Positions 51,600 through 62,894 are shown, counted from the first letter of the stretch. The stretch is DNA of 64,000 nucleotides from Micrasema longulum (GCA_022494885.1 JAGVSM010004954.1:1-64000); one strand, 5' to 3'. Translations and numbers: made by a program. The notes: generated by a model from the sequence alone, not told the origin.

Positions 51600-52110
51600 G
51601 GGTTATTTGCAAAATAGTGCGTGTAATGGGCCCGCTACATACTCGACGAGTGGCATGGGAAGTAGCGTGGAAAGGAGGCAGAGACGTAGTGTGGCAACAT
51701 TACTCGTCATGCTTCTCGCTGTGCCCACCGCTCCCTATTTCGTCGGTTTTTGAGCGCGAGTCAAAGGACCGGCAATACGAGAGCGAGTAGCTGGTCACAT
51801 AATCGCGCGGTCGCAGTACGCATCGAGCGCTCACACAAGACGCACGCGTCATTTTTGAATGATGTATATTTCTTTGTATGACATTGATATAATTAGCTAT
51901 ACAAAAAATGCATCGCGCGCACGCTGTCCCAGTTTCATCATCCATTAAATAGAAAGACAAGTGCGGAGCGTCGCAATTGATTGCACGAGTAGAGGAGTGT
52001 GTGGGCGGAGCGGGCAACATCGGGCAAGAGGGCGGCAGCGCGAGGAGCAAAGTGAGGAGCAGCGCAAGGAGCATAGTGTGGCGGGGCTATTATATTGGCT
52101 TCCAATGCTT
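51600..52110. mobile_element. GC-rich element with possible imperfect terminal inverted repeats
   Basis: The left edge 'taatgggcccgctacatact' and the complement of the right edge 'taatagccccgccacacta' (52075-52096) are similar, and both lead into sequences with 'gcgtggaaaggaggcag' or 'gaggagcaaagtgagga'. The interior is much more GC- and CpG-rich than its surroundings. Non-autonomous DNA transposons can look like this. A CpG-rich regulatory island is an alternative. Long frames on both strands (51557-51790, 51700-52074) appear to be by-products of high GC. Confidence 0.3.
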
Positions 52111-52435
52111 CAAGAGTGTTGGTTTGTTTCCGTGGACCACGACCTTAACGCAGCTCCATAAAAAATAATCCGAAAGTGTCAAATCCCAGGATCATTTCTT
52201 GGAATGATGTTCTCGCCAAACATGTTACGCAATAAATTCTTGGAGTCACGAAGAGCCGTAGGTATATATTCGTATAAGGCGAAGTGAACACTGATTGTTA
52301 AAAGTAAATTTCTACGAGTCGCAAGAGTTTGAGGGTATCGCACTTCATGAATAATATGAGTATGGGATATTATCACTCGGGAGGAATATCAAGTTTGACG
52401 TACTGTAAATATAATATACAGGATTTTTCAAAGAC

Positions 52436-53125
52436 TTTTTTAGTTTAGATTTATTGCAACAGAAAGGAAAAATAGTTTTGAGAAAATAATATGAAAGTCT
52501 AGGCATTTACAGGGCTTATGACTTGTCTTTGGCTGGTTTAAGTGGCCACTTCACACACTGTGTAATATTCACCATTCTGGCTATGTTCGAACGTCCACAT
52601 TTATTCAACTCTTCCATCTCAATTGCAATTTTCCACTCTTACTTTCCTTCAATCACCCTTTACCTCTCCTTATCAATTTCCTTCTTTTCCTTTCTACGAT
52701 CTCCTTGTTTTGTCCATATTTATCTTATTTTAATATATGGTAAATTTATTATTTATATAGTTTAAACTTCAAGCCGTCGTCACTTTATTACAGTATTATT
52801 TAGTGAATACATATAATTGGATGGCAGGCCCTACTATGTATACATTTTATATAGTTGAAAAAATAAAAATATTAATAAAACCTGTACATCTGTTTGTATT
52901 CGAAATAAATAAAATACAAATAAATAAAATCTATTGACTTGAAGTGAAGTGGCCACTTAAACCAGCCAATGATAGGTCATAAGCGTTGTAAATGCCTAGA
53001 CTTCAATATTACCATCTAAAAAATGTTTTCCCTTTCTGTTGCAACAAATTTTAATTTGAATAACTCTCTAGGGAGGATCCAGCCAGTCTGCAAACATTTG
53101 TACGTACTCAAAACATTGCTGACTC
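52436..53125. mobile_element. SNAP MITE split by a LINE 3' end (copy 10)
   Basis: The left part (52436-52632) has 'aggcatttacagggcttatg', 'ctggtttaagtggccact', 'cacactgtgtaatattcacc'. The right part (52937-53125) has 'tggccacttaaaccagcca', 'gtaaatgcctagacttcaat', 'ctgttgcaacaaattttaat', 'cagccagtctgcaaacattt'. The arms are complementary. The 300 bp between them is foreign and A-tailed. Confidence 0.72.
52633..52936 (+). mobile_element. LINE 3'UTR inserted in SNAP copy 10
   Basis: A pyrimidine-rich start ('ctttacctctccttatcaat', 'cttttcctttctacgatctc') leads to an AAATAAATAAAATAC-like A-rich end. It separates two halves of a MITE. No coding sequence remains, so the family is uncertain. Confidence 0.5.
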
Positions 53126-54304
53126 TTTTAGTGTTTATAAACAAACAAACCACCACACAGTTTGCCCGTAGGAGTAGGCATAGAGGATAGAACGCCACAT
53201 CACTCTATCTTTGCATACATACCTCACTTCCTCTACATTCATACATCGTCTCATGAACGCACGCCGATTATTCCTGCTCTTGAGATGTGCATTTTAAAGC
53301 ATTTTATAGACTCGATCATGCCATGTCTTTCTCGGTCTTCCGTCGTGACATTTTATGCCCGAGCCTTATTTTATATCAGTAAAGAACGGTTGGACAATCC
53401 ATACCTAAAATACTGCTGAAAGGTTTTTTTCCGAGGCTTCGAACGATCTCAATACCCTAGCAATTTAAGTATAGATTTAATGGAGGAAGAATTCGTACAA
53501 TGTTCGAGGAAATTCTTCGAAAACAATATTCATCAAATTCTTTCGCCTCCTACGCGTATTATTTTTTCGCGAAAAAATCACAAATATAAATTCTTTGTTC
53601 ATTGTGAAAATTCAGAATATACCAATTATAATAGAACATAAATATGGATAATGTATTTTTTGGATCAAATACTGAATTTCAAATTAAATTTCGTATACAA
53701 TAATTCACAAGATTATTTTTTACTCAAGTATTTGATTAATTTTCTCGAATTGTAAACAGAGGGAAAACTCTGATAGTCAGGAGATCATTTTATTTGAAGT
53801 TAATATTTTGCGATCTCAGAATAAAATTTATTTACAGTTTTTTATAGGCAAATTTCAATGAATGATCTATTAAACCATTAATTGTTTTTCAAATTTATTT
53901 TAAAAAAATATTTACAAAATAGTCTTAAATTAAAGTTCTGTTGAGTTGCATACATACAACTCGTCAGCAGATTCTTATAAATTGCATCGATTATTCATAC
54001 AACCTACATTATAAAAATATATTGCACTGGTTTTAAACCAAAAATATTTTTATTGGAAAAGTTCTGATTTCCCAGTGGTCGGCCACTTAGTTAATTCCAG
54101 CCATCGTATACCAGCTACGCAAGTAAGTTTCGTTTTTTTCTTATCAATAAAAAATTGCTTATTTTCAGAGAAATACAGAAAAATGTTTATTCAAAGTATC
54201 ACCCCTCACAAGCTATATATTTGTGTCATCTCTTTGGTAATACATAAATACCGTGACGATAAAATGATGCGTCTTCGGACCGAAGCCATTCCTTCAAACA
54301 ATTT
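53126..54304. other. Mostly unassigned; one dispersed repeat
   Basis: 53885-54000 matches 516-660 (poly-A-edged repeat). Frames 53162-53419 and 54075-54335 show no known domain. Confidence 0.45.
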
Positions 54305-54652
54305 TGAACTTCAACAATGTTTTGAGTATGTCTAAATCCTTGCAGACTGGCTGGATTTTCTCCCTAGGTAGATGTTCATATTTAAATTTGTTGCAACAAA
54401 GAGGGAAAACATTTTTGAGAAGGGAATATGGGAGTCTAGGCATTTACAGGGCTTATGACTTGTCATTGGCTGGTTTAAGTGGCCACTTTACACACTGTGT
54501 AACATTCATCATGCGGCCTATGTTTGAACATCTACGTTTCCTCAACTCTTCCATCTGTTGACTTTTGTGAAGTTAAAGAGCTGAAACCTTTATCATGCGG
54601 GTGAGAGTCATCCGGCTGAACCAATTCGCCTACTAGGCAACGCCTGAAAACA
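54305..54652 (+). mobile_element. SNAP MITE, long form (copy 11)
   Basis: 'caatgttttgagtatgtcta', 'ttctccctaggtagatgtt', 'agggcttatgacttgtcatt', 'ctttacacactgtgtaaca', 'gttaaagagctgaaaccttt', 'cctactaggcaacgcctgaa'. It has the same internal order as 10431-10770, including the unique tail missing from snapback copies. Confidence 0.78.
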
Positions 54653-54661
54653 ATTTCCCAA

Positions 54662-54845
54662 TTTTGTATTTTATTTTATTTTATTTTATTTTGGGAAATC
54701 AATAGTTCTACATACATATTTTTAGTAAACAAACAGATATAGTGTATAAACTCAGAACTAATAACATATTTCCACATAGTATACAAAGTTGGTAAAGAAA
54801 ATATATTACATATCAAATAAATACATACAATACTACTTATACTTC
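54662..54845 (-). mobile_element. LINE-b 3'UTR
   Basis: It starts with a (ATTTT)n edge and matches the complement of 8450-8632 ('gggaaatcaatagttctaca', 'aaacaaacagatatagtgta', 'acatagtatacaaagttgg'). It lies between two SNAP copies and probably separated or post-dates them. Confidence 0.68.
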
Positions 54846-54867
54846 TTCTTTTACCAGGTAGTTAATT

Positions 54868-55022
54868 CAACAATGTTTTGAGTATGTCCAAATGCTTGCA
54901 GACTGACTGGATTTTCTCCCTAGGGAGATGTTCATATTTAAATTTGTTGCAACAGAAAGGGAAAACATTTTTGAGAAGGGAATATGGGAGTCTTGGCATT
55001 TACAGGGCTTATGACCTGTCAT
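54868..55022 (+). mobile_element. SNAP MITE, left arm only (copy 12)
   Basis: 'caatgttttgagtatgtcca', 'gacttgctgactgg'-like block, 'ctccctagggagatgttca', 'aagggaatatgggagtctt', 'tacagggcttatgacctgtc', then an abrupt end. It is nearly identical to the first part of copy 11, which suggests a recent shared origin. Confidence 0.72.
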
Positions 55023-55607
55023 ATAGAATAAACTCTCGCGAAAACGGTTTATTGCATTGGCCATTTCCCCAATACGTCCCGATTAAATTTTAAATTTCTA
55101 TTCGATAGCTTAAAGATATTTTAAACTTTGTTTGTGACCCCCTATGTCTCAGGTTAAACCTGCAAGCTGGTTCATCCTCTGCCTACTCCCATGGAGAAAT
55201 GGCGTGATTGTAGCAGTAGTATTAGTAAAAAAACAATGAAAAATATCTTGTATCATTTTCTGACCCATGTAACACGAGCTTTAGTGTAAATATGTGCTGT
55301 GCTAGGGTCATTAATATTTCTCGAATCCAAAAACAAATTGAGAATATTCGCCCTTCTGAGACATTGCACTTTTTATGTTTTTTCTCGAGAGCGAAGAAAA
55401 ATGAGAATCATTTTTCATTTTGTCCTCGTTCGCTGTAAATTAATAATCTAGGGCTACGGGGAGAATATGCGATTCGCAAAAATGAAATTTTCAAACACTC
55501 ATTATTTAACTCCTTCATTTTATAGTAAATTGCTAAATTCCACCCCTTAGTATAGTAGTGATCACTAAGCTTAAAGTTCTGAGTTAAGAGTCCCAAAAAC
55601 GTTCGCA
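55023..55607. other. Unique sequence, nothing recognised
   Basis: No gene. The frame 55408-55608 (minus) is unrecognised. Confidence 0.45.
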
Positions 55608-56790
55608 TCCATTTTAAATTATTTTATTTTCTTTTATTCAGGAAACATACAGTACAGTTACAAAGTTTTATATTTTACACAGTTAGACTTAACTCTAATG
55701 GACCAGTGAAGTTTCCATATTATAGAGTAATTATATGTAAGGTTATTAATTAAAGTACAAAAAAGAGAAGGAAAAAAACATAATAGAAGTTGTTTAAAAA
55801 TTTAAATTAAAGTAAAAAAATGAAGAAAATTTGTAAAAGTAATTAAAAGTTAAGAATTAAAATAAAGAATGAAAAACATGCCCAGATGTAAAAATAAAAT
55901 AAAATAGTAATAACATTTAAAAAAAAACGGAAAAACATAAATATTCACATACATATTTTAAGGCATTCAAAGAAACGATGAGAAGAATCTTTAAGTGAAA
56001 TATAAGACAATGAATTTAAGTCAATTTAAAAAAAACATCTTCAAAATTAATGACACATAGTCAGAGCAGCAATATATTGATTTTATATACATATACAATA
56101 TAAGTAATTAAAAGTAGTTTAAAAGTATAAAAACATGTCAATGCAGCAGAGAAAAAAAGGAATAACAGGTTTAGCAAGTAATATTGAAAATTTGAAAAAG
56201 CAATATAAGGAGAAGATTTTAAACCAAAGGTAGTTAATAAAATTTCAGTAAAGCAATTTTCGAGTAATACAAAATTCAGTTGAAAAGTTTGATTAAAATT
56301 AACAGTATTAATGTATGTAATGTGAAGTGATGTAAGAGAAAAAGGGATCAACGGGAGTTTAATTCATAAGCTTTCAATACACTTTTAAAAAAAAATGTAA
56401 TCCTTTATGACAGATATCTATATGGTGTAAAAAGCTGTTAAAAGTGGAACACGATCTTTGTAAAAACGAATTCTGACAATAGTTCGTATTGACGCTAGGT
56501 ATACGAAAGGTTGGGTGATTTTGTAGGGCACGCGATGGACAGTTAATTTGAATTTTAGGAGCTGGGACGAATCGTAAGACTGTTAATAATTTTGTAGAGG
56601 AAAGTGAGGTCTAATTATGTTCTCCTTTTTTCAAGGTTAATAAGTTTGTGAAAACGCGCAGATAAGTCATAATTTTGAAATATAAGAGAACATCGGAAAT
56701 TCAAATGCTTTAAAAATTTATGTTGTACTTTCTCCAGCCATTATGTAATTAATTTCTTTTGTGTAGGTTGTTTAAGGTAATTTTTAATTG
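55608..56790 (-). mobile_element. LINE-e: LINE C-terminal region and long 3'UTR
   Basis: The minus strand at 56740-56520 reads LEKVQHKFLKHLNFRCSLIF, QNYDLSARFHKLINLEKRRT and LDLTFLYKIINSLTIRPSS, the 'EKVQxKFLxxLxFR...LxxRRxxxDLxFLYKIIN' region of Jockey-like LINEs. The frame is closed by stops and shifts on either side. The 3'UTR runs to a TTTATTTTCTTTTATT edge at 55608. Positions 55608-56025 match 24485-24924 in complement. Confidence 0.78.
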
Positions 56791-57177
56791 TAATGCGGTA
56801 AAATCTTTATGAGTGCTTTCAAAGACTCCGTATGCGGTTATAGTGAACGTATATAAGTGATGGGGGTTTGGTACAGTATACTACATTACAAATTCTATGT
56901 TTTTCTTTAAAAACCTATCCGTCCCCATGGGAACAAATTAAGAATAAATAAAAATATTTAATTGTAATGACCTGTAGCTGTATTATTAATTGAATCGGCA
57001 TTCACTTCGTAACACTTCATTATAAATTATTATGAAAATAAAACTTTGTTATTAGTATGTATCTTTGTTGAATTACCTAATAAAATAAAATAAAAATAAA
57101 TATGGGAGGAGTGCTTTCCCAAAACTGTGGTAGTGTTTTTGTAAAATAATAAAAATTGTGTAAAACTAATAAAAAAC
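56791..57177. other. AT-rich sequence, nothing recognised
   Basis: No gene or repeat assigned. Confidence 0.45.
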
Positions 57178-57467
57178 ATATTACAACGGAGATGAAGAAC
57201 ACTTTAGAGAAGGTAATATAGAAGTCTAGGCATCTACAGGGCTTATGACCTGTCAATGGCTGGTTTAAGTGGCCACTTTACACACTGTGTAACATTCACC
57301 ACTCTGCCCATATTTGAACATCTATATTCCCTTAATTCTTTCATCTGTTGATGTTTGTGACTTCTATATTACCTTCCCTAAAGTGTTCTTCATCTCTGTT
57401 GTAATATGTCAATGTTAACAGCTTCTCGTCTACAAAAATTTGGACAAACTCAAAATATTGTTGACTA
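57178..57467. mobile_element. SNAP MITE, complete snapback form (copy 13)
   Basis: The left arm 'catattacaacggagatgaa', 'tagaagtctaggcatctaca', 'ctggtttaagtggccactt', 'cacactgtgtaacattcacc' faces a shorter right arm 'gacttctatattaccttcc', 'gttcttcatctctgttgta', 'aaaaatttggacaaactcaa'. The terminal 'caaactcaaaatattgttga' is the complement of the usual start 'caatgttttgagtttgtcc'. Confidence 0.75.
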
Positions 57468-57956
57468 ATAACGAAGTTTTATTTTCATAATAATTTACCT
57501 GTAACTGTCATTAATTTAAAAACTCATTTTGATTTTTTTTTTTGTAAACCAGTAAAAACAAAAGCGTAGATTTTGTGAGTTAAAAAATATAAATCTATCG
57601 TTGTTTAGAAATACTTTTGTGTTACGTGCTCTAGCGCAGATAGAGGGGTTTAAAGAGTTTTTACAATCAAATCTGACAATCTTTGTGAAGTATAAGAGAC
57701 TTAGAGAGATGACACAGGCATTACTGTAACAAGTTCACGAGAATTTCTGGAAACTTCAAAACAAAGGGAAAAAAAAGCAATAACGTATAGTTAAATCGAC
57801 ACATTACAAGCGAGAAGAAAACCACATTTAAATTTATGGGTAATTGCTTTCCGTGCATTTATTTTTAAAAAAATATGCGGAGTAAGAGCGGATTGATGAA
57901 TATGTAATAAAATGTAGTTTTTTTTTACACTCTCGCAGATTTTTACACGAATCATT
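57468..57956. other. AT-rich sequence, nothing recognised
   Basis: No gene or repeat assigned. Confidence 0.45.
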
Positions 57957-58590
57957 ATCATCATTAGTGGCGTTACAGCCCGTCATGGGCCTGATCTTCT
58001 CCAGAATTCGTCTCCATTCCTCCCTGCACCCTGCGGCTGTTTTCCAGTTCGTCAGGCCAATGATCTAATGTCACTTTCTACATTATCCAGATATCTTAAT
58101 TTTAGTCTGCCTCTGCTTCGTCTGCCTTGCGGGGTGGTTCAAATAATCTTTTTTGGGGTACGATTATCATTCATTCTATGCACATGGCTCAAGATTTGTA
58201 ATCTTCTTATTTTTATAAATTGTGTAATGCTGGGCTTGCCATACAGTGCTTCTTTTTTATGATTAAACCGTCTCCTCTACACTCTGTTTTGGTGGACAGC
58301 ACCAAATATCATAATTTCCTTAATATTTTTCTTTCAAATACTAATACCATGTTTTCAACTCTTTTGGTCGTAACCCAGCATTTGGCACCATATGCAATAA
58401 CCGGCTTGAAGAGAGTTTTGTATATAATTGTCTTAGTTTTTCAAGAGAGCAATATGAATCCCAGATTTTTAAACATGCCATAATAACATATGTTTGCTGC
58501 TGATAGCCGGGCTCTAATCTCGGTATTATAATTGGTATCATTACTAATTTCAATACCTAAATATTTAAAAGGGTTGACTATGTTGTGGGA
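57957..58590 (-). mobile_element. RTE-like LINE, 3' part
   Basis: The minus strand from 58585 reads NPFKYLGIEISNDTNYNTEI, RARLSAANICYYGMFKNLGF, TIIYKTLFKPVIAYGAKCWV and then, with frameshifts, HVHRMNDNRTPKK and RRSRGRLKLRYLDN. The order 'FKYLG... KTLxKPVxxYGAxxW ... HVxRM ... RPKLRWxD' is the RTE-type C-terminal half. It is the longest of the three copies of this family here (others at 9476 and 23827). A TGA-like tail is at 57957-57970. Confidence 0.82.
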
Positions 58591-59100
58591 CCAAACGTAA
58601 AACAATCTACACACTAATGTTAAAGATGCCCCTTATTTATTTAAATTAAGTCAAGATTGATGTGTCTCTATCTAAATATTTAAGTTGTTCCTTTATCCTT
58701 CTTCTTTCCTTCGCATCCCCTCTCTGCTATTTATAGTAAAGTTTTAATCTTCGTTTTTAAATTTGTATAAAATTGTAAGATTCAATATGTCCATGTCCTT
58801 GTAGTTTTCTCAAACTGAATGGTTTGGGTAGGTAGGAAGAAATTGCAATAAGGCAATATACCCGCCCTTATATGCATATATATTGTGTATGTACATAAAG
58901 TGTTAAATAAATAAAACGTCAATTGCCTGCTGTATATAGTTTTGTCACTTTCTGGATAGCATATATTTAGTTTTAGATGTATTCATTTTAAGACGCATGT
59001 CGCTTGCAGCCAAAAATGATAATTATGAATTCATGTAAAATTGAACACGTGACCTTATGCGAAGTAGTAATTTTTAATTTCAAGGCATATGTATTAAAGT
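58591..59100. other. AT-rich sequence, nothing recognised
   Basis: 58880-58915 ('atgtacataaagtgttaaat', 'aaataaaacg') could be a retroposon tail. Nothing else was found. Confidence 0.4.
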
Positions 59101-59542
59101 ATGGCTAAAAGTGCAATGGGTAGAGTTGTCATGATATGGAAGGATCGAAGCATTACCAAAAATACGAAAGTTTATCTTGTCAAAACTGATTTTCTCATTA
59201 TTCCTATACGGAGTAGAAATATGGGACACAGAGAGTCAGAGAGAAACAAGATTAAAACCTTCGAAATGTGGTATTGGAGAAGAATGCTTCAGATTTCATC
59301 ACCAGGAAAAAACCAGACAGCCTCGTAAAGCTTCCTGTGATGGGTGGAGCGGAAGAAAGAAGATCCAGAGGTCGCTCACCTACCCGATGGAGGGACTGAA
59401 TTAAATCTACGCGGCTGTCTTTAGTGACATGCTCTTCGCTCTGCCCAGAACAGGACTACCTGGAGACAGACCACACAAGTAATGATCGAGTGAAGCCGTC
59501 ATTTTCAATCATGAGGGAAAGGACGAGATAAAAAAAGAAGAA
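59101..59542 (+). mobile_element. LINE fragment of a second RTE-like family
   Basis: The plus strand reads GRVVMIWKDRSITKNTKVYL, VKTDFLIIPI followed in another frame by FLYGVEIWDTESQRETRLKP, then FEMWYWRRMLQIS and, later, RGRSPTRWRD. 'KxRLVKxxVFxxxLYGxExW...FEMWxWRRMLRI...RGRxPxRWxD' is the standard C-terminal pattern. It differs from the 9476 family and ends in an AAGAAGAAGAA-type tail. The frame is broken at least twice. Confidence 0.8.
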
Positions 59543-60221
59543 GAATACTATAGTACTAATTTTAGTAACACAATCTAGTGCTGAATCGTAAATCGCGCCG
59601 TTCTCAATCATCACAACATTTTATGAAGGTGATCAAAAATGGCGTTCGATTTAATTATTTAATAACTAAAATTAAATTTGCGCATTGGTGGGAAATGTTC
59701 ATCTGGAGGTATGCGTTAATCAACACCCTGTAAAATGGGATCATTGACATAAATTCCCCTAATTGGATGCCCTATTACTCCGGAGCTAATAACACAAGCA
59801 TAGAACTGAAATTATGGCACAACTAACTAGTTAACTGAAATTACCGTGCCTGCGTCTATTGTAATGCTGTCCTGGTATCTTGAGCAGGAGCACAGAAGGT
59901 GCGGGAGATATCAGATAACAAGCTACTCCAAATCGTAGGAAGGAATATTTTGAATAACGTGACGCAACAAAGACTGTCCTTTGATATTTAAAATGTTATT
60001 AGAAATCGTTTAATTAGATTAGATTTGAATTAAAGAGCGAAGCTGTTTATTTAATAAAATGTATTGAAAATATATATATTATCAACATTTTTAGATAGCA
60101 CGATGCTAAGTTCGTTGAGTTCTATCTTAATTAAACAACTTGATCAACGTAAATAATAAGTATTTGTTTTTTACAAAATTTGTGCACTACTGTGCCAAAA
60201 ACATCCTCGCGTTACTTTATT
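59543..60221. other. Unique sequence, nothing recognised
   Basis: 59570-59960 is slightly GC-richer, with no frame or motif to support a gene. Confidence 0.45.
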
Positions 60222-60394
60222 ATTTATTTTTGCACCACAACAGGCCAGGAGGCCCAATAACAATGGTGGATTACATCACAGAACACCCAGCATGACAAAA
60301 ATCAAATTTTCTTTTTTCTTTTCTCACCGAGAATCGAACCCGCAGCCTTCCGTGCGTGAGTCAAGCTACTTGACCACTACACCACGGAGGCCGC
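60222..60394 (-). mobile_element. SINE-A, full-length copy
   Basis: The reverse complement reads 'gcggcctccgtggtgtagtg', 'acttgactcacgcacggaag', 'gcgggttcgattctcggtga', 'tgggtgttctgtgatgtaat', 'ttattgggcctcctggcctg', 'ttgtggtgcaaaaataaa'. It has the same structure as at 37448 and 62253, in the opposite orientation. Confidence 0.88.
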
Positions 60395-60794
60395 CATGCT
60401 GATACGGTGCTGATAGTAATTAAACATACAAAAAATGAAAGATTTTCAATCGAAAAACAGAATATTCGTAGGCAATTGCTAAGATTATTTATGGTTGAAG
60501 TCAAAACTTTTAATATTTTATATCTAATTGCTAAGAACATAAAAAAAACATCAGCTCATGCTCGCAACGGGAACGAAAGAACCACGAAATTCGTAGAAAT
60601 ACTAATTGACGTCTGGCAAAAGTACGGGCAACTTGTGACGCGTGAAATTGTCTCTCTCGATACCAAATATATATATGTAGCATCAAGAAAGAGACGTAAA
60701 GAGTGTGAGAAACAATAGAGAAACATAACTTTTTTTAAACATTTTAAAAGTAATAAAGAGCTATGAAATACTGTTAAGTAAAAAAAAAATTGCC
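60395..60794. other. AT-rich sequence with an unrecognised 103-codon frame
   Basis: The frame 60407-60718 (plus) includes HARNGNERTTKFVEILIDVW and VASRKRRKECEKQ. Amino-acid use is less AT-driven than usual, but I recognise no family, and a competing minus frame (60556-60840) overlaps. It is not called a gene. Confidence 0.3.
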
Positions 60795-61080
60795 AATTAT
60801 TAGTGGCATAAAAATAATTTTTAATTTTGGATTCCCGCAAAAACGGTCATTCCATTGGCCACGCCCCTTATACATAACGATTAATGTTTATTTGTTCCTT
60901 GCTATTGAAATTTGTGTAGAACAATATCACGAATCTTGACGTCACAACAACTAAGGCCAAACACGTCGCATTTTTCTACGAACGTATTTTTATTGAATTT
61001 CTTTTTTACATTTATGTATGAACAAATTTCTCCAAAATATCCATATTGATTTTGAAAATACAATTAATTATTATAAATCC
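60795..61080 (-). repeat. Dispersed repeat, inverted copy of 32930-33190
   Basis: 'cccgcaaaaacggtcattcc', 'gtttatttgttccttgct', 'atcacgaatcttgacgtcac' and 'ttttttacatttatgtatg' mirror the blocks at 32930-33190. Family unknown. The two copies differ in many positions. Confidence 0.65.
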
Positions 61081-61390
61081 ATTTCATATACTTTTTTATC
61101 GGTATTCGTAGAACCCATGTGATATTTTCCTATTGTATGTTCGGTTCTCTTTTACGTCATACGCCGGAACATGCGACACATAGGTAAACTTTTTATTGTA
61201 TAAAGGAATTATCTGCGATTTCTGATAAAATGCTTTTTCTTTTCGTAATAAGTATCAATTATTGAATGAAAAAATATTTTGACCGAAACGTCAATGTATA
61301 ATGGAGGAATGCCGAAAATCTTAACCCAGAATTTATTATATGTATAAAGATGTAATGTGTACTATAGTCCTTAAAATATAGCTTGATTAG
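61081..61390. other. AT-rich sequence, nothing recognised
   Basis: It contains 'gaccgaaacgtcaatgtata' (61269-61288), which recalls PLE ends but lacks a hammerhead first core box. Confidence 0.4.
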
Positions 61391-61870
61391 AATGACAGCT
61401 GTCAAACTAATTTTATCAGTGCTGAGAAATTACTGATCACTGATCAAATCGATTTAATCAGTTATTTCATGCAATCATAAAACTCTGTTTCCGAAAATTG
61501 ATATAAAAAACGCCAAAACAAGGCTATTATAGTGTGTTTAACACAATTATTCACCAAAAAATGAGACATTTATACTTTTTTCATGAACAACATCAAATGA
61601 ATTATTTTTTATTCGATCAATTTGTCCCATCTCTAACGTTTTTGCAAAATGATATAACCTTGTAAGAACGTCGTTAATAATTACGTTTATTTTAGTTTTC
61701 TTTAAGTTTTAAATCTGATTTTATAAATAAATCTTGATTTATGTTTCATGCATTGTATTAAAAAAATTAATTAACTTTTTAATATAATATAACTTTTTAA
61801 ATAACTCCTTTGACGTTACTACAAAGTTATGTCGTCACTTTTTCTGACAACTGTCATTCTAATCATGTTA
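61391..61870. mobile_element. Possible MITE with 20-bp terminal inverted repeats
   Basis: 'gattagaatgacagctgtca' (from about 61386) and 'tgacaactgtcattctaatc' (61847-61866) are reverse complements with one mismatch, about 440 bp apart. The interior has no coding potential and is not otherwise repeated here. Confidence 0.4.
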
Positions 61871-62252
61871 CATTTTAAAGACTTTAGCTACACATCACCG
61901 GGAATGGAGAGTTAATAAATGTTACAAAAATATATATTTTATTAACATTTATCGATAGTTTAATTTAATTATTTTTTAGTTATATAACTTGATCAACATA
62001 AGTAAAAGGTAGTCGTTTTCTACGAAATTAAAATTGAAATGACTCAAAATTAGAAAGTGCAGTGGAGAAACTATCACTCCCTCTCACTTCTGTTGACTTT
62101 TCTTCATAGTCCTAACGCACCTATGTACTATATACCTCTGTGAAAAAATTCAACGCTTATCAGTACACGGTTTACTTCTTTGTTTAATATTTGCATTGTT
62201 AATATGTTCAAATAACATTTGAACATATAATTTCGGGTGGCGCTTTACATGG
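61871..62252. other. AT-rich sequence, nothing recognised
   Basis: No gene or repeat assigned. Confidence 0.45.
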
Positions 62253-62430
62253 CGGCCTCCGTGGTGTAGTGGTCAAGACGCTTGACTCACGCACGGAAGG
62301 TTCCGGGTTCGATTCCCGGTGAGAACACAAACATTAAAATGTGATTTTTCTCAAGCCTGGGTGCTCTGTGATGTAATTCACCACTGTAATTAGGCCTCCT
62401 GGCCTGTTGTGGTGCAAATAAAAAATGTAA
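62253..62430 (+). mobile_element. SINE-A, full-length copy
   Basis: 'cggcctccgtggtgtagtgg', 'gcttgactcacgcacggaag', 'ttccgggttcgattcccggt', 'caagcctgggtgctctgtga', 'cctcctggcctgttgtggtg', then an A-rich end. From the A box through the body it is nearly identical to the copy at 37448, implying recent activity of this family. Confidence 0.9.
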
Positions 62431-62894
62431 TAATGAATAATCAATTTTCTGTGACTACATAAGCATGTATTTGTATACATTTCTCAAAACTCGTATCAGG
62501 CTGTTGTTATCTGAGATATTTCGGCCAAAGAGATTTTTTATACCAAAACCAATCAGAAAACTCTCAAGGGTAAGAGGTTACGGCTCTCAAAAGGTCGAAT
62601 AGTCAACCCGAATTTTATAAAAAAAGGACGAATCAAAGACCGGAAGTCACCGACGGCCAAATAAAAAAAAACACTTTTCAATCCCGAATAGAAAAAGTAA
62701 GAAAAAGGCAAACAGCTAAGAACTATTCTTAGAATTTAGTTCTTTTAGTAAGGACAAAAAATCTGTCGATTTGTTTTTCAAATCTTCTGTTTGGAAAAAA
62801 ACCTTTCTCAAACTGATTGCTTTTTTTAAATGTTACACCTAATTGGGAAGACCGTACAAAATCGCATACTAATCTATTTTATTTTTTTAAATTT
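62431..62894. other. AT-rich sequence, nothing recognised
   Basis: No gene or repeat assigned. Confidence 0.45.

Noticed and set aside
51557..52168. Long frames on both strands of the GC-rich block
   Set aside because: They lack known domains and overlap in opposite directions. High GC lowers stop frequency, which explains them.
53162..53419. 85-codon frame as a host gene
   Set aside because: No domain, no splice context and no start context of note. It is probably chance.
61269..61288. 'gaccgaaacgtcaatg', similar to the second half of a PLE hammerhead
   Set aside because: No CUGANGA-like first box and no stem II or stem I partner could be found upstream, so it is not reported as a ribozyme-like core.
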